From CAVTAV01 sp963732795 (GTDB lineage: Bacteria; Pseudomonadota; Alphaproteobacteria; CAVTAV01), in contig CAVTAV010000004.1 in NCBI GenBank assembly GCA_963732795.1, positions 186,001 through 250,000 on the forward strand: DNA of 64,000 nt. Reading direction: 5' to 3'. This document shows, one piece after another, positions 49,809 through 59,910 of the stretch (position 1 is its first letter; every line of letters begins with the position of its first letter). The position numbers and the translations under genes were made by a program. The notes under the pieces were generated by a model, which did not search any database, had not been told where the DNA came from, and was given only the letters and a program-made list of their open reading frames with translations.

Positions 49809-49826
49809 GCTTTCCCCCAAGAAAGC
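49809..49826 (-). promoter_or_regulatory. serC leader hairpin (position of the serC RNA motif)
   Basis: Stem GCTTTC / GAAAGC (49821-49826 with 49809-49814) and a loop TTGGGG, in the 5' leader about 20 bases upstream of the serC ATG, right after the predicted transcription start. Alphaproteobacteria have a described conserved serC leader motif; the lineage, gene and position fit, but the consensus was not checked. Confidence 0.5.
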
Positions 49827-49840
49827 CTAACCCGGCCGGG

Positions 49841-49868
49841 ATATTAGTAGGGTGGCCCCTGATGTCAA
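49841..49868 (-). promoter_or_regulatory. predicted promoter of serC-serA
   Basis: On the minus strand TTGACA (49868-49863), 16-base spacer, TAATAT (49846-49841). Both elements are near consensus. The expected start lies about 45 bases before the serC ATG, just ahead of the leader hairpin. Confidence 0.7.
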
Positions 49869-49902
49869 TGCGGCTTCTGGGCGCCGGAAAACGCCGGCAA
49901 AT

Positions 49903-50716
49903 TCACGCCTTATAGGGCGGAATCGCGTGAGTATGGCCTAGCGGGCCCTGGCCCTGGCCGAAGCCTGGCGCGGCGCGGATGGCGGCCTGGACAAAGCTGT
50001 GAGCGCGGGCGACGGCGGCGTTGAGCGGGAAGCCCTGGGCGAGGCCGGTGGCGATGGCCGAAGCAAGCGTGCAGCCGGTGCCGTGGGTATGGCGGCGTGT
50101 CGAGGCGGTCGGCTTCGAAAAGCTGCTCGCCTTCGTCCGTAAGGAGAAGATCGGTTATTCGGCCCTTGTCGAGCTCGCCGCCGGTGATCAGCGCCGCGGC
50201 GGCGCCGAAATCGCGGAGCGCGCCGGCGGCGTGGCGCATGTCGTCGAGCGAGTAGACTTCCATGCCGGCAAGCGTCTCGGCTTCCTCGACGTTCGGGGTG
50301 ACCAGCGCCGCGCGGGGGAACAGGAGCGAGATCAGGGACTGCTTGGTGTCCTCGTTGGTCAGCGCATCGCCGGAGGTCGCGACCATGACCGGATCGATGA
50401 CAAGCGGCACGTCGAGATCCTCGAGCACGCGTTCGACCGCTTCGATGATTTCGCGGTTCTGCAGCATGCCGGTCTTGAAGGCGTCGAGGCCGATATCCTC
50501 GATAACGGCGCGCATCTGGCGCTCGACGATATCCGCCGGGACATCGTGAATATCGGAAACGCCGAGCGTGTTCTGAACGGTGATGGCGGTGACGGCGGTT
50601 GCGGCATAGCCGCCCAAAGCCGTGACCGTCTTGATATCCGCCTGGATGCCGGCGCCGCCGCTCGAATCCGATCCTGCGGCGATGAGAACCCTTCCCTGCG
50701 GCCTCCCGCCCGCCAC
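49903..50716 (-). CDS. thiD: hydroxymethylpyrimidine/phosphomethylpyrimidine kinase, frameshifted
   Basis: GTG 50716, four bases after the glmM stop, gives the usual length of about 270 residues. RVLIAAGSDSSGGAGIQADI, VTAITVQNTLGV, DPVMVATSGDALT and PNVEEAETLAG are ThiD motifs. Near 50092-50097 one extra base breaks the frame just before RHTHGTGCTLASA, which holds the catalytic GTGCT region. It phosphorylates HMP and HMP-P for thiamine. Translationally close to glmM. Confidence 0.92.
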
Positions 50717-50720
50717 GCGG

Positions 50721-52070
50721 CTAACGGCAGGCCCGGTCGAGCGCCTCCACGATATCGCCAACGACGTTGGACACCAGCAACTCGTCCGCGCCTTCGGCCA
50801 TGACCCGGATCAGCGGCTCGGTGCCGGACTTCCGGATCAGGAGGCGGCCGGCGGTCCCGAGCCGCGCCTCGTTGTCGTGGATGACCTTCTGGACATTGTC
50901 GTTCGCCAGCGGATCGACGCCGTTATAGCGAACATTCTTCAAAACCTGCGGCATCGGCTCGAACAGATGGCAGGCCTCGCTCACCGGCACGTCGCCGGAG
51001 GCTACCACCGCCAGAACCTGCAGCGCCGCGATCAGGCCGTCGCCGGTCGTCGTGTAATCGCTCAAGATGATATGGCCGGACTGCTCGCCGCCGAGATTGC
51101 AGCCGGTCGCCCGCATCCGCTCGGAAACATAGCGGTCACCGACCTGGGTGCGGATGAGATTCAGTTCCATGCCGCGCAGGAAATTCTCCAGCCCGAGATT
51201 GGACATGACCGTCGCCACGACGCCCTCGCCGGTCAGCCGGTCGTTCTTGGCCCAGTAGCGCGCGATCAGCGCCATGATCTGGTCGCCGTCCACGACCCGG
51301 CCGTGCTCGTCGCAAATGATGAGCCGATCCGCATCGCCGTCAAGCGCGATGCCGATATCGGCGTTATGGGCGACCACGAGGTCGCGCATGGCCTTGGTCG
51401 AGGTCGAGCCGCAGCCGTCGTTGATGTTGAAGCCGTTCGGCCTGACGCCGATCTGGATCACGTCCGCGCCGAGCTCCCACAGCACGGTGGGCGCCACACG
51501 ATAGGCCGCGCCGTTGGCGCAATCGATGACGATCTTGAGCCCGTCGAGGGTGAGCCCGCGCGGGAAGGTGTTCTTGGCGAATTCGATATAGCGGCCCTGG
51601 GCGTCCTCGAGGCGCTGGGCGCGGCCGAGGGAATCCGGCGCGGCGCGAAGATCGGCAAGGCCGTTGTCCATGGAATGCTCGATCGCGGCCTCGACGTCGT
51701 CGGAGAGCTTGTAGCCGTCCGGACCGAACAGCTTGATGCCGTTATCGTGATAGGGATTGTGCGACGCCGAGATCATGACGCCGAGATCGGCCCGCAAAGA
51801 CCGGGTTAGCATGGCGAGCGCCGGCGTCGGCATCGGGCCGACGATAATCACGTCCATGCCGACGGAAATGAAGCCGGCAGTGAGCGCCGGCTCGATCATG
51901 TAGCCCGACAATCGCGTGTCTTTGCCGATCACCACCCGGTGGCGGTGATCGCCCCGCTGAAACTGCCTCCCCGCGGCCATCCCGACGCGGAGTGCGATAT
52001 CCGCGGTCATGGGATCGTTGTTGGCCGTGCCCCTTATTCCATCGGTGCCGAAATACCGTCGAGCCATCAA
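50721..52070 (-). CDS. glmM: phosphoglucosamine mutase
   Basis: 449 residues, intact. ARRYFGTDGIRGTANNDP at the start, the phosphoserine loop MISASHNPYHDNGIKLFG, the metal loop ALDGDADRLI, the sugar site GGEQSGHI and RKSGTEPLIRVM near the end. Converts glucosamine-6-phosphate to the 1-phosphate for UDP-GlcNAc, feeding peptidoglycan, LPS and the polysaccharide region. The order ftsH-folP-glmM is widespread. Confidence 0.97.
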   Translation of the reverse strand: MMARRYFGTDGIRGTANNDPMTADIALRVGMAAGRQFQRGDHRHRVVIGKDTRLSGYMIEPALTAGFISVGMDVIIVGPMPTPALAMLTRSLRADLGVMISASHNPYHDNGIKLFGPDGYKLSDDVEAAIEHSMDNGLADLRAAPDSLGRAQRLEDAQGRYIEFAKNTFPRGLTLDGLKIVIDCANGAAYRVAPTVLWELGADVIQIGVRPNGFNINDGCGSTSTKAMRDLVVAHNADIGIALDGDADRLIICDEHGRVVDGDQIMALIARYWAKNDRLTGEGVVATVMSNLGLENFLRGMELNLIRTQVGDRYVSERMRATGCNLGGEQSGHIILSDYTTTGDGLIAALQVLAVVASGDVPVSEACHLFEPMPQVLKNVRYNGVDPLANDNVQKVIHDNEARLGTAGRLLIRKSGTEPLIRVMAEGADELLVSNVVGDIVEALDRACR

Positions 52071-52175
52071 ACGAACTCTATGTCACTGATTGATTTAAGA
52101 TGAATACGCATTTGTCCACTACCAAGCTTAACATACTCTAACCCGATCCTGACCCTGTGGACAGCGTGCATAACT

Positions 52176-52196
52176 CGAAAAATCCTCGCTTTTTCG
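52176..52196 (-). repeat. 7-bp inverted repeat just after folP
   Basis: CGAAAAA (52176-52182) and TTTTTCG (52190-52196) with a 7-base loop, six bases past the folP stop. It may be a weak terminator or mRNA end structure before glmM; the T-run is inside the stem. Confidence 0.4.
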
Positions 52197-52201
52197 TGAT
52201 T

Positions 52202-53332
52202 TTAGGGTCGCGGAGCGGCATTTACGATTGCATTGGCCACGGTTAACGCCTGAACCGTCTCTCTAACGTCGTGAACGCGCAATATCTGGGCGCCCCGAGC
52301 CACGCCCGCAAGAGCCGCCGCGAGCGAGCCACCGATCCGGTCGCCGCGCTTGCCTTGAGGATCGACCGAGCCGATGAAGCGCTTGCGCGAGACGCCGAGG
52401 AGCAGCGGCACGCCAAGCGCGTGAAAAGCGCCCAGGCTTTCGAGCACGTCGAAGATATGAGAAACGGTCTGGCCGAAACCGATGCCGGGATCCGCTATTA
52501 GCCGCGATCGGGACACGCCGGCGGCATCGCAGGCGTCGATCCGGTTGGCGAGATAACCAAAGACATCCATGACCACGTCATCGTAACGCGGATCGTCCTG
52601 CATGGTTCCGGGCTCGCCCTTCATATGCATCAGCACCACCGGCGCTTCCGCTTCGCGCGCGACGGCGAGGCTTTCGGGATCGCCGGTGAGGGCGCTCACG
52701 TCGTTCAGGATCGCGGCGCCCGAGGCGAGCGCGGCCCGCATCACCTCTGCGTGACGGGTATCGATCGAGATCGGCAGGCCAGAGCCCTTGAGGCCCTCGA
52801 TCACGGGCACGACGCGGCCGATCTCCTCCGCGACGGTGATCGGGGTCGCGCCGGGCCGGGTGGATTCCCCGCCGATATCGAGGATATCCGCGCCGTCCTC
52901 GACCAATTGCCAGCCATGGGCGATGGCTCGGTCGGGATCGAGAAATTGGCCGCCGTCGGAGAAACTGTCCGGGGTGACATTGACGACGCCCATAACAAGC
53001 GGGGATTTGCCGGGCTTGGCGAGCTTATCGAGAAGCGGCCGGGGCGCTTGCAGGGCCGAGAACTGGCGCGCGGCGGCCGCACCCGCATCGCCGTCCAGCG
53101 ACAGGCACCAGTCCTCGAAACCTTCGACCGAAAAGCGATAGGCCCGGCGCGCGGCCGGCCGGGTGCGCCAGAAGACGTCGATGGCGGCGAAGGCGAACGG
53201 CCCATCCGTCAGCGGAAGCGCGAGGCCGGCGTCGATGGCGCGGCGCGCTTCCTCGCCGCCAACGATGCCCCTCGGGCAGAGAACGATCTCTGCCCCGGGC
53301 GGTATCGCGGGCGGCGCGGCGTCTCGCGGCAG
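52202..53332 (-). CDS. folP: dihydropteroate synthase with N-terminal extension
   Basis: VMGVVNVTPDSFSDGG, GGESTRPGA, ILNDVSAL, APVVLMHMKG and LLLGVSRKRFIG are DHPS motifs. The frame is open without stop back to the ftsH stop at 53339-53341, and the text there (RGIVGGEEARRAIDAGLALP, FEDWCLSLDGDAG) looks coding, as in long alphaproteobacterial FolP. No ATG, GTG or TTG is found in that stretch; CTG at 53332 is used here. The safe ATG is 52993, which would drop about 110 residues. Makes dihydropteroate for folate. The start is uncertain. Confidence 0.87.
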   Translation of the reverse strand: MPRDAAPPAIPPGAEIVLCPRGIVGGEEARRAIDAGLALPLTDGPFAFAAIDVFWRTRPAARRAYRFSVEGFEDWCLSLDGDAGAAAARQFSALQAPRPLLDKLAKPGKSPLVMGVVNVTPDSFSDGGQFLDPDRAIAHGWQLVEDGADILDIGGESTRPGATPITVAEEIGRVVPVIEGLKGSGLPISIDTRHAEVMRAALASGAAILNDVSALTGDPESLAVAREAEAPVVLMHMKGEPGTMQDDPRYDDVVMDVFGYLANRIDACDAAGVSRSRLIADPGIGFGQTVSHIFDVLESLGAFHALGVPLLLGVSRKRFIGSVDPQGKRGDRIGGSLAAALAGVARGAQILRVHDVRETVQALTVANAIVNAAPRP

Positions 53333-53338
53333 GACGGT

Positions 53339-55264
53339 TTAGGTCTCCGGTTGCGGCTCCGGCCCGAGCGTCGGCTTGACGCCGCGCGGACGGCCGGTCT
53401 GCGGCACGGTGGAGGAGGAGCGATCGCCCGGCGTGGGCTTGGAATCGCCGAGATCGGTCCGGATTTCCTCGCCGCGCAGAAGCGCGTTGATCTCGTCGCC
53501 GGACAAGGTCTCGTATTCGAGAAGCGCCTTGGCGAGGACATGGAGATCGTCGAGATGCTTGGTCAGCACGTCGCGGGCCGTGGTCTCCGCCTCCTCGATC
53601 AGGCTCCGGGTCTCCTCGTCGATCAGCCGGGCAGTATCCTCGGAGACGCTCTGGTTCCGCGCGACCGAATGACCGAGGAAAACCTCGTCCTGGTTGTCGC
53701 GATAGCGCAGCCAGCCGAGCTTCTCGCTCATACCGTATTCGGTGACCATGGCGTGGGCCATACGGGTGGCCTGCTGGATGTCGTTCGCCGCGCCGGTATT
53801 GAGCTCTTCGTCGCCGTAGATGAGCTGCTCGGCGATGCGGCCGCCGAAGCACAGCGCGAGCCGTGCCTTCATCTGCTTCATGCTCATGCTGAAGCGGTCG
53901 CGCTCCGGCAGGTTCCAGGTCGAGCCCAGGGACCGGCCGCGCGGGATGATGGTCACCTTATGCAGCGGATCGTTGTTCGGCACCAGGAGCGACACCAGCG
54001 CGTGGCCCGATTCGTGATAGGCGGTCGAGCGCTTCTCGTCCTCGGTCATCACCGCGGAACGCCGCTCGGCGCCCATGATGACCTTGTCCTTGGCTTCCTC
54101 GAAATCGACCATCGCGACGAGGCGCTTATTCTTGCGCGCGGCGAGAAGTGCGGCCTCATTGACGAGATTGGCGAGGTCGGCGCCCGAAAAGCCTGGCGTG
54201 CCGCGCGCGATCACCCGCGCATCGACATCCGGCGCGAGCGCGATCTTGCGCATGTGGACCTTGAGGATTTTTTCGCGGCCGAGGATATCCGGGTTCGGCA
54301 CCACGACCTGACGGTCGAACCGGCCGGGACGCAGCAGCGCCGGATCGAGAACGTCGGGCCGGTTGGTGGCAGCGATCAGGATCACGCCTTCGTTCGCCTC
54401 GAAGCCGTCCATCTCGACGAGAAGCTGGTTCAGGGTCTGCTCGCGCTCGTCATTGCCGCCGCCGAGACCGGCGCCGCGATGACGGCCGACCGCGTCGATC
54501 TCGTCGATGAAGATGATGCAGGGCGCGTTCTTCTTGGCCTGCTCGAACATGTCGCGCACCCGGCTCGCGCCGACGCCGACGAACATCTCGACGAAATCGG
54601 AGCCGGAGATCGTGAAGAACGGCACATTCGCCTCGCCCGCGATGGCGCGCGCAAGGAGAGTCTTACCGGTGCCGGGCGAGCCGACCAGCAACGCGCCCTT
54701 CGGGATGCGGCCGCCGAGCCGCTGGAATTTCTGCGGATCCTTCAGGAACTCGACGATTTCCTCGAGCTCCTCCTTGGCCTCGTCGATTCCGGCGACGTCC
54801 TCGAAGGTGACGCGGCCATGGCGCTCGGTGAGAAGGCGCGCCTTCGACTTGCCGAAGCCCATGGCCTTGCCGCTGCCGCCTTGCATCTGGCGCAGGAAGT
54901 AGAACCATAAGCCGAAAATCAGGAGAAGCGGCAGCCAGGACACGACCAGTCGGCCGAGAAGGCCGCCGTCGTCCGGCGGAGCCGCCTTGATGGTCACGCC
55001 GGATTTGGTCAGCTTCTCGACGAGCTGTGGATCGTCCGGGGCATAGGTCTTGAAGTGACGGTTATCGGTATAGGTGCCGGTGATGTTCTGGCCCTGGATG
55101 TCGACGCCCTGAACGTTGCCCTGCTGGACCTCGCTCAGAAACTGGGAATACGACACTTCGTTCGGGCTACCGCGCGTGGTCGAGCCTTGGAAGATGTTGT
55201 AGAGCAGCACCAAAAGGATGGCGATGATCAGCCAAAGCGCCACGTTTCGGGTAATGTTGTTCAC
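53339..55264 (-). CDS. ftsH: ATP-dependent zinc metalloprotease FtsH
   Basis: 641 residues from GTG 55264, which has an AGAAGGA site eight bases upstream. Two membrane helices (NVALWLIIAILLVLLYNIF and VVSWLPLLLIFGLWFYFL). AAA module with Walker A GSPGTGKTLLARAIAG, where family members usually have GPPGTGKT. Walker B is APCIIFIDEIDAVG, then SRH, and the zinc site is YHESGHALVSLL (HExGH). Degrades membrane and regulatory proteins, including RpoH and LpxC in other bacteria. Intact, 5' of folP. Confidence 0.97.
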   Translation of the reverse strand: MNNITRNVALWLIIAILLVLLYNIFQGSTTRGSPNEVSYSQFLSEVQQGNVQGVDIQGQNITGTYTDNRHFKTYAPDDPQLVEKLTKSGVTIKAAPPDDGGLLGRLVVSWLPLLLIFGLWFYFLRQMQGGSGKAMGFGKSKARLLTERHGRVTFEDVAGIDEAKEELEEIVEFLKDPQKFQRLGGRIPKGALLVGSPGTGKTLLARAIAGEANVPFFTISGSDFVEMFVGVGASRVRDMFEQAKKNAPCIIFIDEIDAVGRHRGAGLGGGNDEREQTLNQLLVEMDGFEANEGVILIAATNRPDVLDPALLRPGRFDRQVVVPNPDILGREKILKVHMRKIALAPDVDARVIARGTPGFSGADLANLVNEAALLAARKNKRLVAMVDFEEAKDKVIMGAERRSAVMTEDEKRSTAYHESGHALVSLLVPNNDPLHKVTIIPRGRSLGSTWNLPERDRFSMSMKQMKARLALCFGGRIAEQLIYGDEELNTGAANDIQQATRMAHAMVTEYGMSEKLGWLRYRDNQDEVFLGHSVARNQSVSEDTARLIDEETRSLIEEAETTARDVLTKHLDDLHVLAKALLEYETLSGDEINALLRGEEIRTDLGDSKPTPGDRSSSTVPQTGRPRGVKPTLGPEPQPET

Positions 55265-55343
55265 GTACTCGGTCCTTCTCCCGGGTAGTGACGTGTCGGA
55301 ATAGTCCGGACCAGTCCCGCGCCGGCCCCACGCCGACTGTAAC

Positions 55344-55371
55344 TTTATAGGCGTTACCAACAGATCACCAA
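55344..55371 (-). promoter_or_regulatory. predicted promoter of ftsH
   Basis: On the minus strand TTGGTG (55371-55366), 16-base spacer, TATAAA (55349-55344), with CTTGGT and CCTATAAAG just around. The CTTG and CCTATA parts also suit an RpoH-type promoter, as expected for ftsH. Gives a leader of about 75 bases. Confidence 0.5.
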
Positions 55372-55428
55372 GCCCATTTTGACACTTTAGTAAATAAGGC
55401 CAAGTGGCAAGCAGACAAGGCCAATTTG

Positions 55429-56752
55429 TCATCCGGAAAGCCCGATTTTTGGGCTAAACACGGCAGAAATTGCGCCGATCTTCGCCCCGCTCCGGCGAAA
55501 GCCGAGATGCGGCACTGCAACAATGCCGCTTGTGTCGCACAAGGCCGGCAGCGTGACGCGCGCACCGGCCGGGATCGCGTCGGCTGTCGAGGGGTCGATT
55601 TTGCCTCGGATTTCGGTCCATCCGTCCGTGCCGAGAGCGGTCACGCGGAGCGGCTTTCCTGCTCGTCCCGCGAGCGTGACCCGGAACCTTCCGTCCCACA
55701 GCGCGCTTCGGCCCGGCGCGAGCGTCACGTCGCTCGCCGACCGCCGATACCTCGCGCGAGATCACGATACCGAACCGGGATTTGCGGTACTCTCCGGTCG
55801 CAGGGGAGATCCGGCAGCCATGCAAGGTCCGGGCGCGGAAGGGCGAGGCCGCAAGCGCGGCATGGAGGTGGCGCAGGCGATCGAAGCGGGGCGGATAGAC
55901 CGCGCCCGACACCGTCATCAACACCCGGGCCAGCGCGCGCAGCGACACTTCTTCGGCCGGCTCCATAAGCGCGCCGCGGTCGAGCCGGACATAGCCTTCG
56001 GGATGGATCGTCACGGCTCCGGCCAGCGTCCCCGTCACCTGGGCCTCGACCGCCTCGCGGGCGCGGCGCAGGCGCTCGGCGGCATCGGCGATGCGGGCGG
56101 CTTCCAGGCCGTCGGGCGCGAGATCGGCCAGGATCCGCCGGGCCCGGACGCGGCTGAACCTCTCATTTTCGTTGCTCGGATCGTCGAGCCAGGCCTGCCC
56201 GCGCGCCTTCAGCGTGGCGACGAGGCGCTCATGGGATACCGATAGAAGCGGGCGCAGGACACGGAGGCCCCGCCGGAACTCGACCGGGGCCATCCCCGAC
56301 AAGCCATAGAGCCCGCTCCCCCGGCCGAGGCGCAGGAGAAACGTTTCCGCCTGATCGTCGAGATTGTGCGCCACCAGCAAATGAAGCACGCCTTGGCGAC
56401 GGCACCACTCTTCGAGGAGCTCATAGCGTTCTTCGCGGGCAGCGGCTTGGATGCCGGATGTCGGCTTCTCGCCGGTCCAGGCCAGGGTCTTGTGCTCGAT
56501 ACCCCGCGCCCCGAGCCATGCGGCCACCTGTTTCGCCTCGGCCCGGGACTCCTTGCGCAGGCGATGATCGACGGTGAGCGCAGCGATCGATCCGCGACGC
56601 GCCGCCGCCCATTCCGCTGCGAGCAAGGTTAGCGCCATGCTGTCCGCGCCGCCCGACACCGCCACGACAAGCGTCGGCGGCCGTTCGAACGGGCCGAGCG
56701 CGGCCATCAATGCGGCGAATTCCGTCTTGGAGACCGGTTTCGCCGCTTCCAT
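55429..56752 (-). CDS. tilS: tRNA(Ile)-lysidine synthetase, frameshifted near the C-terminus
   Basis: ATG 56752. PP-loop VVAVSGGADSMALTLLAAE, LTVDHRLRKESRAEAKQV, HLLVAHNLDDQAETFLLRL, and an RVLRPLLSVSHE region. Near 55725-55732 one extra base breaks the frame before VTLAPGRSALWDGRF, the C-terminal TilS domain. 440 residues corrected. Converts the CAU-anticodon C34 of tRNA-Ile to lysidine. Essential in bacteria. The open frame from cpoB into tilS at 56752 comes from an error in cpoB. Confidence 0.93.
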
Positions 56753-56778
56753 GTGTCGTGCCGGACCGCGACGCGAGG

Positions 56779-57701
56779 TCAGGAGCAGCCCGCGTCCTTC
56801 TGCTCGGATTCTGGCGCGATCCCGAATGGTCTTCGCCGCCATGGGGTATTTCGACAGCAGCTCGGAGAAGCTGTCGCAGGCCGCATTCTTCTGGCCGATG
56901 CCTTTGAGGCTCATACCGAGCTTCAACAGGCTGTCCGGCCGCTTCGGCCCCTTGGGATAACCCTGATAGGCCTTGAGAAAGGCCGAGGCCGCGTCGCTGT
57001 ACATCTTGCGGACGTAATAGGTCTCGCCGAGCCAGTATTGCGCGTTGGCCGCGAGGTCGGCCTTGGGATTGCGGGCGATCAGGCCCTTGAAGCCGCGCTC
57101 GGCCTCGCCGTAATCGCCGGCACGAAGCGCGCCGAGGGCATGGTCGTAGACCACCTCCGGCCCGCCCGACGGCAGCGGCTCGGATGGTGTGGCGTCGGTG
57201 GTTTGCTGAGGCGGCGTCGGGGTCGCGCCGGGCGGCGGCGTCAACTGGCCGGACTGGTCGGGCGCCGACGTTGGGAGCGCCGTCGCTGCCGCCGGCCGGC
57301 TGGCCGCCATGCTCAGAGCGTTTGAGCCGGAACTCGATATCCTGCTGCAGCTTGTCCAGCCGGTTGGAGAGAACCTGGATCTGGTGATTGGCGCTTTCGA
57401 GCTGGCCGGTGAGGCTGCGAATCTGATCTTCGAGTGAGTTGAAATGCACCTGGATATCGGCGAACTGGTTGGTGCGGTCCGTCCCGGTGGCCGCGCCTGC
57501 GCCGGCGCTCGCCGGAGCGCCACCGCGATAGATCAGGCGCTCGACATCCGTGAGGTCGCGCTTGAGCTGGTCGATCTCGGCCTGGAGCTCTTTCTTGCTT
57601 TGGGCGAAGGCCGGCGGCCCGGATGCGGCGAGACATCCCGCCACAAGGCCGAGCACCAATCCGGCTCGAACGACATGATTTGCGATCAAGGGGATCCTCA
57701 T
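56779..57701 (-). CDS. cpoB: cell division coordinator / tol-pal system protein CpoB (YbgF), two frameshifts
   Basis: ATG 57701, signal peptide ending PPAFAQ. Coiled coil (KKELQAEIDQLKRDLTDVER to LDKLQQDIEFRLKR), Pro/Thr linker, then TPR repeats (YDHALGALRAGDYGEAERGF, AQYWLGETYYVRKMYSDAA, DSLLKLGMSLKGIGQKN). Frame breaks in the linker near 57280-57320 and near 56812-56820, after which SEQKDAGCS and stop at 56779 appear. 306 residues. Periplasmic partner of TolA. Confidence 0.92.
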
Positions 57702-57829
57702 GGCATGCCCTCCTCGAAGTTTCTTTGCAGCATCGCCCGGCGCGGCGCTCGCAAAAAGAAAACCGCGCTCGACCGAGGCCACCAGGGCCGCGAGCGCGGT
57801 TCAAATACCTTAAGCCGGCAGGCGAAGGC

Positions 57830-58360
57830 CTAGTTGATGACCGTCACCGCGCGGCGGTTCTTCGCCCAGGCCGCCTCGTTGGACCCGAGCACCGCCGGAC
57901 GCTCCTTGCCGTAGCTGATCGTCTGGATCCTCGACGCACTAACGCCCAGCGCGACCAGATAGTTCTTCACCGAATTGGCGCGCCGCTCGCCGAGCGCGAG
58001 GTTGTATTCGCGCGTGCCGCGTTCGTCGCAATGGCCCTCGACCGTAACGGTGGTGTTGCCATAGGTGTTCAGCCATTCGGCCTGACGCCGGAGCGTCGCC
58101 TGCGCTTCGCTGCTCAGGTCATATTTGTCGAAGCCGAAGTAAACCGTATTCCCTGCGGCGACTTCGAAATCCTGCTTGCTGCCGGGTTCCGGCCCGTTCT
58201 GGACGGGCGCCTGGGTCACCGCCTGATTGTTCTGGGGCGCTTCCGTGGCTGTCGGAGCCGGCCCGGCGGTTTCCTCTCCCGATTTCGTCGCACATGCGGC
58301 CAGCAGCAACATTGCCGCGGCCACACCCCAAACTTTTACTGTAGTCGAGTGACGTAGCAT
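57830..58360 (-). CDS. pal: peptidoglycan-associated lipoprotein
   Basis: 176 residues from ATG 58360. Lipobox MLLLAAC with Cys near residue 23, linker with Thr/Pro/Gln, and the OmpA-like domain: NTVYFGFDKYDLSSEAQATL, then VEGHCDERGTREYNLALGERRA (peptidoglycan-binding Asp and Arg). It anchors the outer membrane to peptidoglycan and is pulled by TolA/TolB. A TTGACA-like word stands at the pal side of the gap to tolB. Intact. Confidence 0.97.
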   Translation of the reverse strand: MLRHSTTVKVWGVAAAMLLLAACATKSGEETAGPAPTATEAPQNNQAVTQAPVQNGPEPGSKQDFEVAAGNTVYFGFDKYDLSSEAQATLRRQAEWLNTYGNTTVTVEGHCDERGTREYNLALGERRANSVKNYLVALGVSASRIQTISYGKERPAVLGSNEAAWAKNRRAVTVIN

Positions 58361-58511
58361 TTCGGAACCCCTTAGAAGGTCACTGGCTTTATTGTTGGAA
58401 TCAATGCCATATCCCAATCTGGCGGATGCTAACCTTAGAGACTGTCAAGCATTTTGTCCATTGCGATTCGGCACATTCCGGCTCCGTGGGACCCATCCCA
58501 TCGGCGCTCCT

Positions 58512-59908
58512 CTAATTCAGCAGAGGCGACCATGCGGGATCCGACGCATCGGTCGGCGTAACGATTTCCCGCAGATTGTATCCGGTCAGATCGACCGAAT
58601 AGAGTCGCGTGCGCCCGCCGCCGCCCTTTGAATCCTCGGGCTCCTGGCGGAAGAACATGATAACGCGTCCGTTGGGCGACCAAGTCGGCCCTTCGTCCAG
58701 ATAGCTTTCGGTCAGGATCCGCTCCTGGCTGCCGTCGGGGCGCATCACGCCAATATAGAAGCGGTTTCCGTTCAGTTTCGTGAAAGCGATCAGATCGCCG
58801 CGCGGCGACCATACCGGCGTCGCGTAACGGCCATCGCCGAAGCTGATGCGCTTGGGGTTGCCGCCGTCGGAATCCATGACATAGAGCTGCTGGGTGCCGC
58901 CCTGGTCCGAATTGTAGACGACCTGGCTGCCGTCCGGCGCGAAGCAGGGCGAGGTGTCGATGGCCGGGCTGTTGGTCAGCCGGCGCGTCTGGCGGGTGCG
59001 CAAGTCCATGACATAGATGTCGGAATTGCCGTTGACCGCCATGCTCATGATGACCTTGTTGCCGTCGGGCGAGAAACGCGGGGCAAAGGTCATGCCGGGG
59101 AAGTCGCCGAGCACTTCCTGCTGGCCGGTATCGATGTTGTAGAGGTAAACCCGCGGCCGGTTGTTGAAATAGGAGAGATAGGTGATCTCCTGATTGGTCG
59201 GCGAAAAGCGGGGCGTGAGCACGAGATGATCGCCGTTGGTCAGGAACCGGTTGTTCGCGCCGTCCTGGTCCATGATCGCGAGCCGCTTGATCCGGTGGAG
59301 CGGGCTCCCCGTTTCGGCAATATAGACGATGCGGGAATCGAAATAGCCCTCCTCGCCGGTCAGCCGCTTGTAGATCTGGTCGGCGATCATATGGGAGATG
59401 CGGCGCCAGTTGTCCGGCAGGGTGGTGTAAGCGAGGCCGGTCATCTGGGTTTCGGCGAAGATGTCCCACAGCCGGAATTCGACCTTGAGCCGTCCGTCCG
59501 GCGCGATATTGGTCTTGCCGGTCACCAGCGCCTGGGCGTTGATCACCCGCCAGTCGGCAAAGCGCGGCTGGACGCTCATGGATTTCGGGCGTCTGCACGA
59601 AGGCGCGCGGATCGATCGACTTGAAGAGCCCGGACCGGTCGAGATCGTCGGTAATGACCTTGGCGATCATCTGGCCCAGATCCTTCGCCGAGCCGGTCTT
59701 GGAGACCTCGGTCGCGGGCCCGAAGAAATCCGGGATCGCGATCGGCAGCGGCTTGACGTTGGCCTGGGTGATATCGACCTGCAGCGCCGCCTTCGCGCCG
59801 GAGCCGAGGCCCGCGAGCACGACGCATCCCAAGAGCAGGCAGAGCGCCGACCGGAATCCCCCGGCCGACTAAGGCCCCGCGTGCCTGTCCCTGTATTTTC
59901 GATCGCAT
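58512..59908 (-). CDS. tolB: TolB beta-propeller protein, two frameshifts
   Basis: ATG 59908 (MRSKIQGQARGA), one extra base in the signal peptide between 59840 and 59875, then LQVDITQANVKPLPIAIPDF. Second break near 59580 before MSVQPRFADWRVINAQ. The propeller blades end with WSPLLN: DGSQVVYNSDQGGTQQLYV, WSPRGDLIAFTK, WSPNGRVIMFF. Total length is 2 modulo 3, as two insertions predict; 464 residues. Periplasmic Pal-binding part of Tol-Pal. Confidence 0.94.
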
Positions 59909-59910
59909 CG

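Noticed and set aside
52625..54910. 761-residue plus-strand open frame
   Set aside because: Antisense to folP and ftsH, which have full motifs on the other strand.
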